Shown: positions 54,868 to 64,000 of the stretch, piece after piece | Position numbering within the stretch: the stretch's first letter is position 1 | Layout: each line of letters opens with the position of its first letter | Assembly: GCA_012931725.1 (NCBI GenBank) | Contig: CM022946.1 | Coordinates: 113,366,050 to 113,430,049, forward strand | From: Litsea cubeba | Taxonomy: Eukaryota > Streptophyta > Magnoliopsida > Laurales > Lauraceae | Length of the DNA: 64,000 bases | Direction of reading: 5' to 3' | Position numbers and translations under genes: made by a program | Notes under the pieces: model-generated | The model's input: only the letters and a program-made list of their open reading frames with translations | Told to the model about the DNA's origin: nothing | Databases searched by the model: none

Positions 54868-56700
54868 TTGAACAGATATGTCAGGAAGAAAGAGGAGAGA
54901 TCGTCCGCTGACGATGGGGGAGCTACTGCGCCAGGCCAGGCCAGTACGTCATCGGGGGACCCTAGACCTACATCGGGTTCTGCCCAGTCCAGTTCGATGG
55001 CCCCATCGAGTATGCCATCGAGCTCTCATCCGGTGCTAGCTACTGCGCCAGCTTCTACATCCCGGACTGCAGAGGCCGATACACATACTGGTATAAGTTT
55101 GTTTAATTAAAATATTTTAATTCTAACAAATTATTTTATTTCAATTTAATTATATTATCTGTAATTTAAACAGATTCTGTGAGCACGGGCCCATCTACCA
55201 GCAGGGGTAGAGGCCCTGCTAGAGGGATCCGGGCTTGGAATTCCGGTCATCCCATTGACGTGTCCTTTGATGAGACGTACCACCCAGTGGGTCCGCATGC
55301 TCGCCAGCTTATCAGCCAGCTGGGACATATGGTCCAGGATCCACATGCATTTCCTTTGACCACACTTGATTGGGATGCATTCCCTGTGGAGGCACTAGAT
55401 CATATCTGGAGTCAGTCAAGGTAATAATTTAACATTTCTCCGCATATATGAGGCAATTTAAGCCATAACTAAATGAAGCATTACTTGTCCTTTGCAGGAC
55501 AATTTGAGGGCTTGTCCTGAGCTCTTCCGGCCAGTTTGCATGTCGAAGTGCCGGAAGATGTGGAAAGATCACAAAAATAAGATGAAAATGCAACATTGGA
55601 AGCCACACCAGGATGCCCCTGACATACTTGATCGAGTTCCGAGGGGCATTCTCCCGGATCAGTGGACTCAGCTCGTCCGGTACTGGACGAGCGAGGAGGC
55701 ACAGGTGAGAAAGTTGTATATATATATATATATATTTTCATACGTGCATTTTATCGATTTATTATTGACTATCGTAACTAACAAAAATTAACTGATAAAT
55801 ATTGAAAACAGAGAGTGGCGGATACAAATGCGCGGAACCGCGCAATGCAGGGTCCCGCACACAGGTTGGGGACTCGACACATCACGCAAGTCCGCCACGA
55901 GGTGAAAAAGTTAGATCGTATATGTAATTTAAAATTTTGTCATTTTGTATGCTATTATACTAATAAACTAACTCTCAATCAAACAGCTGCGTTCGAAGGG
56001 CGATCCGAGCGACAAGATGTCCGTTTGGATGCTTTCTCGAGATCCTCGTCATCCAGAGGTTGCAGCCATCCTCGTAAGTTTTTATATTAAACCACATAAA
56101 TTATTCGTTTATTACTATGTCCTGTTATGCATGATAATATATTAAATGAATTAACTACGCAGGCCCAGTATAAGTCACGCCTGGAGGAGTTGCCCGAGGA
56201 GGAGCGTAGTTTGCCATCACGGAGGGATGAGATATTCCAGTCCGTCGTTGGCCGGGACGGGCACGGATACACGCTCACGTATGGGTCGGGCATTCCACGC
56301 TCGCACATCGCACGGGCGGAGTCATCCGGTGCTAGCTCCTCCCAGGGACTTCGCTTCCGTACAGATGAGGAGGTTGAGGAGATGATGCAGTCCATGAAGG
56401 CAGTGATCAGGGCAAAGATGAGGGAGGAGATGAGGGCGGAGTTGGCAGCGCTGGAGGCTCGTCTATCACAGAGTCGCGGCCCGCTCACTTCAGACCCATC
56501 ACCCACTACTCAGGTTAGTAACAAATAAATTTGTACATTTAAATTGTTAATTATGTCATTGATGTATCAAAATATTTATGTTATTTTTTTTAAATTGTTT
56601 TTAACTATATATTAAACAATTACAGGCACCAGACGCTGGCAGCGGCTATAGAGCGAGACATGACTCGGTTGGAGAGGGCAGTCATGATCCCGCAGGCTAG
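54868..56700 (+). CDS. Second CACTA gene, Transposase_24 (Ptta/En/Spm)-like, multi-exon
   Basis: Exons judged from GT-AG borders: about 54868-55090, 55174-55420, 55498-55704, 55812-55902, 55986-56070, 56162-56516 and 56626-56700 (ending …GEGSHDPAG). The first exon is Ser/Pro/Ala-rich. Middle exons carry LRACPELFRPVCMSKCRKMWKD, QWTQLVRYWTSEEAQ and RNRAMQGPAHRLGTRH. A late exon has RDGHGYTLTYGSGI and a Glu/Met/Arg coiled coil. The W..W and final GYxxxxGSG patterns fit the Transposase_24 family, the TNPA-like partner that binds sub-terminal repeats. With the sites I chose, exon 2 to exon 3 is out of frame, so one border is wrong or there is a lesion. The start is uncertain. Confidence 0.6.
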
Positions 56701-57870
56701 ACTGATCCTGACTCGGTACAATTATTTTTTTTAATTCAAGATTTTAATTAGCCTCTGTATACAATCACTGAGCAAACGGGCTCCGGTGAGAGACATTCAT
56801 CCGTTAATTGTATGTTAATCTTGCTTTTTTTTTAATGCAGGATTGAAGAAAAATGGATGCAGAGAAAAACTGATGCATGTAGTTTTTTTAAACAATGTTG
56901 TAGGTGTTGGAATGTCATAACAATGTCTTTTTGAATATTTGTTTTTTTAAACAATGTTGTAGGTGAGAATATTTGAATATTTAATTTTTCATTAGCATTT
57001 GAATGTTGGTGAATAGTAGAATGTTAGCATGAATTTTTATCATTTGAATATTTAATTTTTCATTGGCATTTGAATGTTGTTGAGTAGTAGAATGTTAGCA
57101 TTAATTTTTAATTTGCATTGGTAATGGTAAAGTGGAGGAAGAAGTAGTTGGCAGCGTGCAGGGGTTGTGGCAGGATATGGACCTGTTTGAGACTCTTTCC
57201 TGGATGAAGGTAATTTTCAATACTTATTCTTTTATTTTATTTTATTTTATTTGTTTATTGTAATTTGTTCATTTTTTGTATTTTTTTGTTGGATATTGAA
57301 TAGTGATTAATGATTAAGTAATAGGCTTGTAAATGCTTTTTGTATCCTACTAGCAGGTTTTATGTAGAATATTAAGGAGAAGAGGTGTTGGCTTCATTTG
57401 AATCCTTGATTTTTTTACAGTTTCATTTTAACATAGAATGCGGCAATAGTTTATTTTTGGCTGTTTAATATTTGTTTTTCAGGAAAAAGAATGCTAAGCT
57501 CTTCTCTACATGTGCCCACTATTGTCCAACTTGATTTTGAAATACATTGTAAAGGGGAGAAAACAAGGGAGGATTTCAGGTTAGAAAGATGTTCAAAGTC
57601 CATTTGTGTTCTTTTAAATTGTAGAAAGATTTCAGGATTTTCGTACTGTTTCATTGTACTTACTTTTTTAAATGTTTTTTTATTTTAATCTGACCACTAG
57701 TATTATTCATCTGTATTTGATTAGTTGTCAATTGTGTCATCCAAGGTTGTGCAAATGGATAAGTTGCGTAAGGCTAGACTCATTCAAGGTTGCTCATTGG
57801 AAAACGCCATTATTTGCAGGTTAGACAATCCATTTGCCTTTAACTTTATCTACTATCTTTGTGAAAACTT
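56701..57870 (+). other. AT-rich 3' region of the CACTA genes with short duplications
   Basis: No gene. Small direct repeats: GTTTTTTTAAACAATGTTGTAGGTG (positions 56883 and 56940) and TTTGAATATTTAATTTTTCATT…GAATGTT…AGTAGAATGTTAGCAT (about 56985 and 57045). Confidence 0.5.
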
Positions 57871-60800
57871 CGGATTTTCCAACACTTAGGCTCGAAAACG
57901 GCCCGCCGGGGGTCCGGAACGTGATACGGCCCCCGGAAAAATTCGAAACCGGCACGAGCACTTCGCTCGAGGGTAGAGTGACCTGTAGGAACTGACGGCC
58001 CGCAAATAGGACTCCCGGTTAGAGAATTACGAGCGAAAACATCGGATTTTCCAACACTTAGGCTCGAAAACGGCCCGCCGGGGGTCCGGAACGGGATACG
58101 TCCCCCGGAAAAATTCGAAACCGGCATGAGCACTTCGCTCGAGGGTAGAGTGACCTGTAGGAACTGACGGCTCGCAAATAGGACTCCCGGTTAGAGAATT
58201 ACGAGCGAAAACATCGGATTTTCCAACACTTAGGCTTGAAAACGGCCCGCTGGGGGTCCGGAACGTGATACGGCCCCCGGAAAAAATCGAAACCGGCACG
58301 AGCACTTCGCTCGAGGGTAGAGTGACCTGTAGGAACTGACGGCTCGCAAATAGGACTCCCGGTTAGAGAATTACGAGCGAAAACATCGGATTTTCCAACA
58401 CTTAGGCTCGAAAACGGCCCGCCGGGGGTCCGGAACGTGATACGGCCCCCGGAAAAATTCGAAACCGGCACGAGCACTTCGCTCGAGGGTAGAGTGACCT
58501 GTAGGAACTGACGGCTCGCAAATAGGACTCCCGGTTAGAGAATTACGAGCGAAAACATCGGATTTTCCAACACTCAGGCTCGAAAACGGCTCGCCGGGGG
58601 TCCGGAACGTGATACGGCCCCCGGAAAAATTCGAAACCGGCACAAGCACTTCGCTCGAGGGTAGAGTGACCTGTAGGAACGGACGGCTCGCAAATAAGAC
58701 TCCCGGTTAGAGAATTACGAGCGAAAACATCGGATTTTCTAACACTTAGGCTCGAAAACGGCCCGCCGGGGGTCCGGAACATGATACGGCCCCCGGAAAA
58801 ATTTGAAACCGGTACGAGCACTTCGCTCGAGGGTAGAGTGACCTGTAGGAACTGACGGCTCGCAAATAGGACTCCCGGTTAGAGAATTACGAGCGAAAAC
58901 ATCGGATTTTCCAACACTTAGGCTCGAAAACGGCCCGCCGGGGGTCCGGAACGTGATACGGCCCCCGGAAAAAATTCGAAACCGGCACGAACACTTTGCT
59001 CGAGGGTAGAGTGACCTGTAGGAACTGACGGCTCGCAAATAGGACTCCTGGTTAGAGAATTACGAGCGAAAACATCGGATTTTCCAACACTTAGGCTCGA
59101 AAACGGCTCGCCGGGGGTCCGGAACGTGATACGGCCCCCGGAAAAATTCGAAACCGGCACAAGCACTTCGCTCGAGGGTAGAGTGACCTGTAGGAACGGA
59201 CGGCTCGCAAATAAGACTCCCGGTTAGAGAATTACGAGCGAAAACATCGGATTTTCTAACACTTAGGCTCGAAAACGGCCCGCCGGAGGTCCGGAACGTG
59301 ATATGGCCCCCGGAAAAATTTGAAACCGGTACGAGCACTTCGCTCGAGGGTAGAGTGACCTGTAGGAACTGACGGCTCGCAAATAGGACTCCCGGTTAGA
59401 GAATTACGAGCGAAAACATCGGATTTCCAACACTTAGGCTCGAAAACGGCCCGCCGGGGGTCCGGAACGTGATACGGCCCCCGGAAAAATTCGAAACCGG
59501 CACGAGCACTTCGCTCGAGGGTAGAGTGACCTGTAGGAACTGACGGCTCCCAAATAGGACTCCCGGTTAGAGAATTACGAGCGAAAACATCGGATTTTTC
59601 AACACTTAGGCTCGAAAACGGCCCGCCGGGGGTCCGGAACGTGATACGGCCCCCGGAAAAAATCGAAACCGGCACGAGCACTTCGCTCGAGGGTAGAGTG
59701 ACCTGTAGGAACTGACGGCTCGCAAATAGGACTCCCGGTTAGAGAATTACGAGCGAAAACATCGGATTTTCCAACACTTAGGCTCGAAAACGGCCCGCCG
59801 GGGGTCCGGAACGTGATACGGCCCCTGGAAAAATTCGAAACCGGCACGAGCACTTCGCTCGAGGGTAGACTGACCTGTAGGAACTGACGGTTCGCAAATA
59901 GGACTCCCGGTTAGAGAATTGCGAACGAAAACATCGGATTTTCCAACACTTAGGCTCGAAAACGGCCCGCCGGGGGTCCGGAACGTGATACGGCCCCCGG
60001 AAAATTTCGAAACCGGCACGAGCACTTCGCTCGAGGGAAGAGTGACCTGTAGGAACTGACGGCTCGCAAATAGGACTCCCGGTTAGAGAATTACGAGCGA
60101 AAACTTCGGATTTTCCAACACTTAGGCTCGAAAACGGCCCGCCGGGGGTCCGGAATGGGAAACGGCCCCCGAAAAATTTTGAAACCGGTGCGAGCACTTC
60201 GCTCGAGGGTTGAGTGACCTGTAGGAACTGACGGCTCGCAAATAGGACTCCCGGTTAGAGAATTACGAGCGAAAACATCGGATTTTCCAACACTTAGGCT
60301 CGAAAACGGCCCGCCGGGGGTCCGAAACGGGATACGTCCCCCGGAAAAATTCGAAACCGGCACGAGCACTTCGCTCGAGGGTAGAGTGACCTGTAGGAAC
60401 TGACGGCTCGCAAATTAGACTCCCGGTTAGCGAATTACGAGCGAAAACATCGGATTTTCCAACACTTAGGCTCGAAAACGGCCCGCCGGGTGTCCGGAAC
60501 GTGAAACAGCCCCCGGAAAAATTCGAAACCGGCACGAGCACTTCGCTCGAGGGTAGAGTGACCTGTAGGAACTGACGGCTCGCAAATAGGACTCCCGGTT
60601 AGAGAATTACGAGCGAAAACATCGGATTTTCCAACACTTAGGCTCGAAAACGGCCCGCCGGGGGTCCGGAACGTGATACGGCCCCCGGAAAATTTCGAAA
60701 ACGGCACGAGCACTTCGCTCGAGGGTAGAGTGACCTGTAGGAACTGACGGCTCGCAAATAGGACTCCCGGTTAGAGAATTACGAGCGAAAACTTTGGATT

Positions 60801-61268
60801 TTCCAATACTTAGGCTCGAAAACGGCCCGCCGGGGGTCCGGAACGGGAAACGGCCCCCGGAAAATTTCGAAACCGGCGCGAGCACTTCGCTCGAGGGTAG
60901 AGTGACCTGTAGGAACTGACGGCTCGCAAATAGGACTCCCGGTTAGAGAATTACGAGCGAAAACATCGGATTTTCAAACACTTAGGCTCGAAAACGGCCC
61001 GCTGGGGGTCCGGAACGGGATACGGCCCCAGGAAAAATTCGAAACCGGCACGAGCACTTCGCTCGAGGGTAGAGTGACCTGTAGGAACTGACGGCTCGCA
61101 AATTGGACTCCCGGTTAGCAAATTACGAGCGAAAACATCGGATTTTCCAACACTTAGGCTCGAAAACGGCCCGCCGGGGGTCCGGAACTTGATACGGCCC
61201 CCGGAAAAATTCGAAACCGGCACGAGCACTTCGCTCGAGGGTAGAGTGACCCGTAGGAACTGACAGCT
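57871..61268. repeat. 172-bp satellite array, 19 full units plus a partial one, inside the CACTA element
   Basis: CGGATTTTCCAACACTTAGG recurs every 172 bp from 57871 to 61139, 3268 bp or exactly 19 periods, and a partial 20th unit ends at about 61268. Units are nearly identical and contain CCGCCGGGGGTCCGGAACGT, ACGGCCCCCGG, CGAGCACTTCGCTCGAGGG, GTAGGAACTGACGGCTCGC and ACTCCCGGTTAGAGAATTACG. Higher-order structure: the variants ACAAGCACTT, GGAACGGACGG and AAATAAGACTCC recur together about 517 bp apart (three units). The unit is GC-rich against AT-rich flanks. The minus-strand ORFs of ~92 codons are by-products of the repeat. Confidence 0.95.
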
Positions 61269-61660
61269 CGAGATTCTGACTCCCAGATTACTCGTATAGT
61301 TGAAATGTTGGTTTAACTTAAAACGTTAACTTAAAACTTAGAAAATCAGATTCGGAGGGCCAAAACCGAGACAATGGGCTCCGGTGTCTATGAAACTGGA
61401 CGGGCACGAGCCCATGGTCATTCCGGACTTGCCGGAACTGACCGCTCGAGATTTCGACTCCCGAATTGCTTGTATAGTAAAATCGTAGGTTTAACTTAGA
61501 ACTTAGAAAATTAGCCTCTGAGCGCCCAAACTGAGAAAACAGGCTCTGGTGGCCGTGAATCTGGACGGGCACGAGCCCATAATCATTCCTGAATTGCCGG
61601 AACTGACGGCTCTAGATTCCAACTCTCGAATTGCTTATATAGTTGAAACGTAGGTTTAAC
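61269..61660. repeat. Two to three diverged ~190-bp relatives of the satellite unit
   Basis: GACGGGCACGAGCCCAT, TGCCGGAACTGAC(C/G)GCTC and GGTTTAACTTA…AACTTAGAAAAT occur twice, at a spacing of about 175-190 bp. They share GGAACTGACNGCTCGAGA, GGGCACGAGC and the ACTCCCGAATT end with the 172-bp unit but lack its CGGGGGTCC hairpin. They look like older units at the array edge. Confidence 0.6.
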
Positions 61661-62030
61661 TTTTAAAATTTTGCTCTTATACTTGATTTTATTTATATTT
61701 ACTATATATTCATAATTTTTATAATTAACTTTTACTATTTGTTTTCCTTTTTGTCTTCAGGTTTCAGAGCATCGGATCGATCACGGCACCCTGCCCAGCA
61801 AATATATTTGTTTTTCTTCTTTTTTTAAAGTTTATTTGTAACGATTATAATTTGTTTAAACATTTGTAATGTTTTAAATGTTTTTAATATAAGACTTTGT
61901 TTTGTTATTTGTATTTTTAATTGAATGTTATAGTTGTAGATATATAATCTGTTCAGGTACAAATACAGGTAAAAACAGCAGGATAAAAATTGAAAAATAT
62001 AAAAAAAACTATTTAAAAAAAATTTAGGTA

Positions 62031-62450
62031 TTAGCGACCGCCATGGCGGTCGCTAATGTCGGTCAGATAGTATTAGCGACCGCTATGGCGGTCGCTAAAG
62101 GCCTAAAGGGCGGCCGCAAATACTCAAAAAAATAAGGAAAAAAAAATTTTAAAATATAATCAAAAAAGTATTAGCGACCGCTATTTCAACCATTTGCGAC
62201 CGCCAATGTCGATCGCTAATAGTTATATATCAGTATTTACAAAATAAGAAAATAACATTAGCGACCGTCTGTTTGACCTTTAGCGACGGCGTATAGCGGC
62301 CGCTAAAAGCAGTCGCGCGGTTGCTAATGTTTTTTGCGACGAGGTTTCCGCGGCCGAAATTTGGCGGTCGCGAGGCTGTCGCAAAAGAGTATTAGCGACC
62401 GTAATTTGACTTTTAGCGACGGCTAATGGCGGCCGCTAAAAGCCTGTTTT
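62031..62450. repeat. Right sub-terminal repeats and palindromes of the CACTA element
   Basis: A 26-bp perfect palindrome (62031-62056; half-site TTAGCGACCGCCA) and a near-copy at 62073-62098 are followed by many half-sites TTAGCGACCGC, TTAGCGAC(G/C)G and GGCGGTCGC to the terminus. Equivalent motifs occur at the left end (46380-46475). Density rises toward the end, as expected for TNPA-type binding sites. Confidence 0.85.
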
Positions 62451-62462
62451 CTAGTAGTGTAT

Positions 62463-63598
62463 AGATGTTGAAAGATAATAATCACCGATTCCCAATATGT
62501 ATTCTGAAGATTTATTTCCCATGTAGAGCTTGTTGCACCGACATCTATTGACTGGAACTCCCGAAAACCACTCTTATCCTTTGTCACGTGCTTGGTTGCC
62601 CCTGAATTAATTATCTATCCACTAGAACTTTCATCCACATAAAGTGCTCCGGAGCAAACCAAAGAGAGTGACAAAGTTAGGGTGTTTACCGATTTTCATT
62701 TGGGGCAAGTTTTAGCGATGTGGCCAAGTTCCTGACATTTATAGCATTTGGTTTTGGCTAAGTCTCTGGGCGTGTTACGTTTCCGATGCTTCTTTTGGTC
62801 TTGCTTTGGTGCACTCTGGTCCTATTTAGGCTTCTTCCGGCTGTCTACCCCATTTTGAAAAGTCCCATTTTGAAACATACATTTACGTTTGGTCCCCTTA
62901 GTCCCCGACCCTGAAACAGGCTGTTGTTTTGCAAATAGTGCTTGTCCAGCGATCTCTACTTGAACTCTTTGGGCTTCGAGTTCGAGATGGCGACACAGAT
63001 CCTTAAAAGTTTTGACTGCCTCTGTGTGGGTCAAAATTTATTTTATTGTGCGCCAAGAATCAGGCAAAGATCGCAGGACTGCAATGAACTTTTGGTCCTC
63101 AGTTAGTACATTTCCTGCCCTTGCAAGATCCGCAATCATTTGACTCATTTTGCGGAGGTGGTCCCTGAGGTTTACACCTGGGGCCATCCTATACCCATCG
63201 AATTTCATGGTCATTACACGGGTCTTACCAGCAGTAATTTCACCATATTCTCCTTTCAAGGCATCCCACATCTCCTTAGCCGTGCCGTAGGTTTCATAAG
63301 TGGGAACCAATTCAAAATGCATATTACTCAGCATAATCTTGCGAGCAGTCCGATTATCTTTATCCCATTTCTCAAAATCATTCAATGCGGGCATGGGTGC
63401 AGCATCATTTGCTAATTCGGGTCGGGTCTTAATCGATTCCAAGGTATACGTGACATCTTGTTCATCGAACAAGTAAATCATGGTCTGGTTCCACTTATCA
63501 TAGTTATTACCATCTAACTTATTTCCCTTATTAAGGTCAGCAATGATATTTTTGGAAGCCATCACTGAAAAAAAAAATATGATGATCAATGAATGCAC
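62463..63598 (-). pseudogene. Copia gag and protease start, right of the CACTA insertion
   Basis: The minus-strand ORF contains MASKNIIADLNKGNKLDG, NNYDKWNQTMIYLF, YGTAKEMWDALKGEYG and LRSLPDSWRTIK, a copia UBN2-type gag. A TAA at 63038-63040 and a TAG at 62822-62824 interrupt the frame. The zinc knuckle CYKCQELGHIAKTC follows at about 62710-62755, then protease-like INSGATKHVT in a shifted frame up to the CACTA junction. The TTTTTTCAGTG just before the MASK start (about 63565-63575) looks like an intron end in the leader. It is the upstream part of the fragment at 45977-46350. Confidence 0.82.
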
Positions 63599-64000
63599 AA
63601 CATTGGCAACTCACACATACGTATCGATTGCCCTTTTTGCACTCAAATCATTCCGAGAATTAGGACATTGTAGTGAAAACCCTTCATGCCTAGGGCTAAT
63701 TCGGGGCAATCAAAAATAATTATCGTAATTACATGGGTGATTTGATAGCATCATGCAATTTAATACTTTGATGCAATTACAAATATGCATAAAAAAATTA
63801 CAACAACAGACTAATTTTTTCTTTTTTGGATGATGTGAATCCTTTTAATAGGAAAAATTGTTGTAAAAAGTTTATTATTCCCCGCATCTTTTAGGGCCCA
63901 CAAAGAAATGCTCAACTGGATAAAGCTTGCACCTAAGCCTCCAATTCGGTCTTATGAAATCAAATCAATGAAGTAAGTCCCCAGGAAAGTGGTGGGGTCA
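63599..64000 (-). other. Probable copia leader, no gene
   Basis: AT-rich sequence upstream of the copia gag on the minus strand. The last 70 bp, read on the minus strand, contain CTGGGGACTTAC…GATTTCATAAGACCG…GGAGGCTTAGGTG. This resembles the segment at 8510-8565 in the leader of the Tat element. No LTR end is visible before the window stops. Confidence 0.4.

Larger units (their letters stand above)
46354..62459 (+). mobile_element. CACTA (En/Spm) DNA transposon, 16.1 kb, TSD TAT
   Basis: Both ends start CACTACTAGAA (left direct, right inverted) and both flanks are TAT (46351-46353 and 62460-62462). A 3-bp target duplication, CACTA ends and sub-terminal TTAGCGACCGC repeats are diagnostic. It is inserted in a copia element on the minus strand. 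Contents from left: pyrimidine tract, tRNA-like repeats, proline-rich gene (minus), TNP2 transposase gene, Transposase_24-type gene, 172-bp satellite array, sub-terminal repeats. The complete termini and the lightly damaged transposase suggest recent activity or mobilisation in trans. Confidence 0.93.

Noticed and set aside
57846..61229. About twenty minus-strand ORFs of ~92 codons
   Set aside because: Each is the same by-product of the 172-bp repeat; 172 is not a multiple of three, so frames stop at regular places.
57871..61268. CRISPR-like array
   Set aside because: The repeats are contiguous 172-bp units without unique spacers, in eukaryotic DNA.

Overview
The window is flowering-plant nuclear DNA made almost wholly of nested transposable elements. 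The evidence is a dual-RNase H Ty3/gypsy (Tat-type) element, Ty1/copia elements, an L1-type LINE, a Tourist-like MITE, a TRIM-like LTR, an En/Spm (CACTA) transposon, and antisense genes of plant-only families (plant mobile domain, 'putative gypsy type' Transposase_28). I cannot name the species. I see no rRNA, no intact tRNA gene and no CRISPR array. The only host-type complete gene is a small secreted proline-rich protein, and it sits inside the CACTA transposon.

Layout. 1-1534: 3' part of a Tat LTR. 1546-2531: MITE with TAA target duplication. 3328-4226: broken copy of an antisense PMD gene. 4227-5170: inverted Tat LTR fragment. 5171-28101: Tat element with both LTRs (2.29 and 2.30 kb), frameshifted gag, long pol, repeat-rich spacers, and on the opposite strand a five-exon PMD-like gene with its own TATA box. 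28102-32742: Tnt1-like copia element without a visible 5' LTR, followed by its 3' LTR (from 32787) and a TRIM-like LTR (32992-33177). 33970-34690: a MITE end and a 5'-truncated LINE with poly(A). 34800-43963: a young gag-only gypsy element on the minus strand, with 887-bp LTRs and target duplication ATCCA. It has no pol but carries an antisense spliced Transposase_28 gene, a second small antisense ORF and a 78-bp tandem array. 43969-45976: no recognised gene. 45977-63598: a decayed copia element on the minus strand, split by a 16.1-kb CACTA transposon (46354-62459, target duplication TAT). The CACTA element carries TNP2 and Transposase_24-type genes, the proline-rich gene and a 172-bp satellite array.

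How the parts relate. The Tat pol would supply its own replication enzymes, while the gag-only element must borrow pol from a relative. Both gypsy elements carry, antisense and next to the 3' LTR, a spliced gene with the same plan: TE-associated N-terminal domain, low-complexity linker with a basic NLS-like patch, C-terminal coiled coil. The TNP2 and Transposase_24 genes would serve CACTA transposition, with sub-terminal GCGACCGC palindromes as likely binding sites. Most coding regions carry one or two lesions, so they are recent but mostly dead copies.

Best candidates for something undescribed: the pair of antisense genes in two different retroelements, the proline-rich gene inside the CACTA element, and the regular 172-bp satellite (19 periods in exactly 3268 bp) amplified within the transposon.
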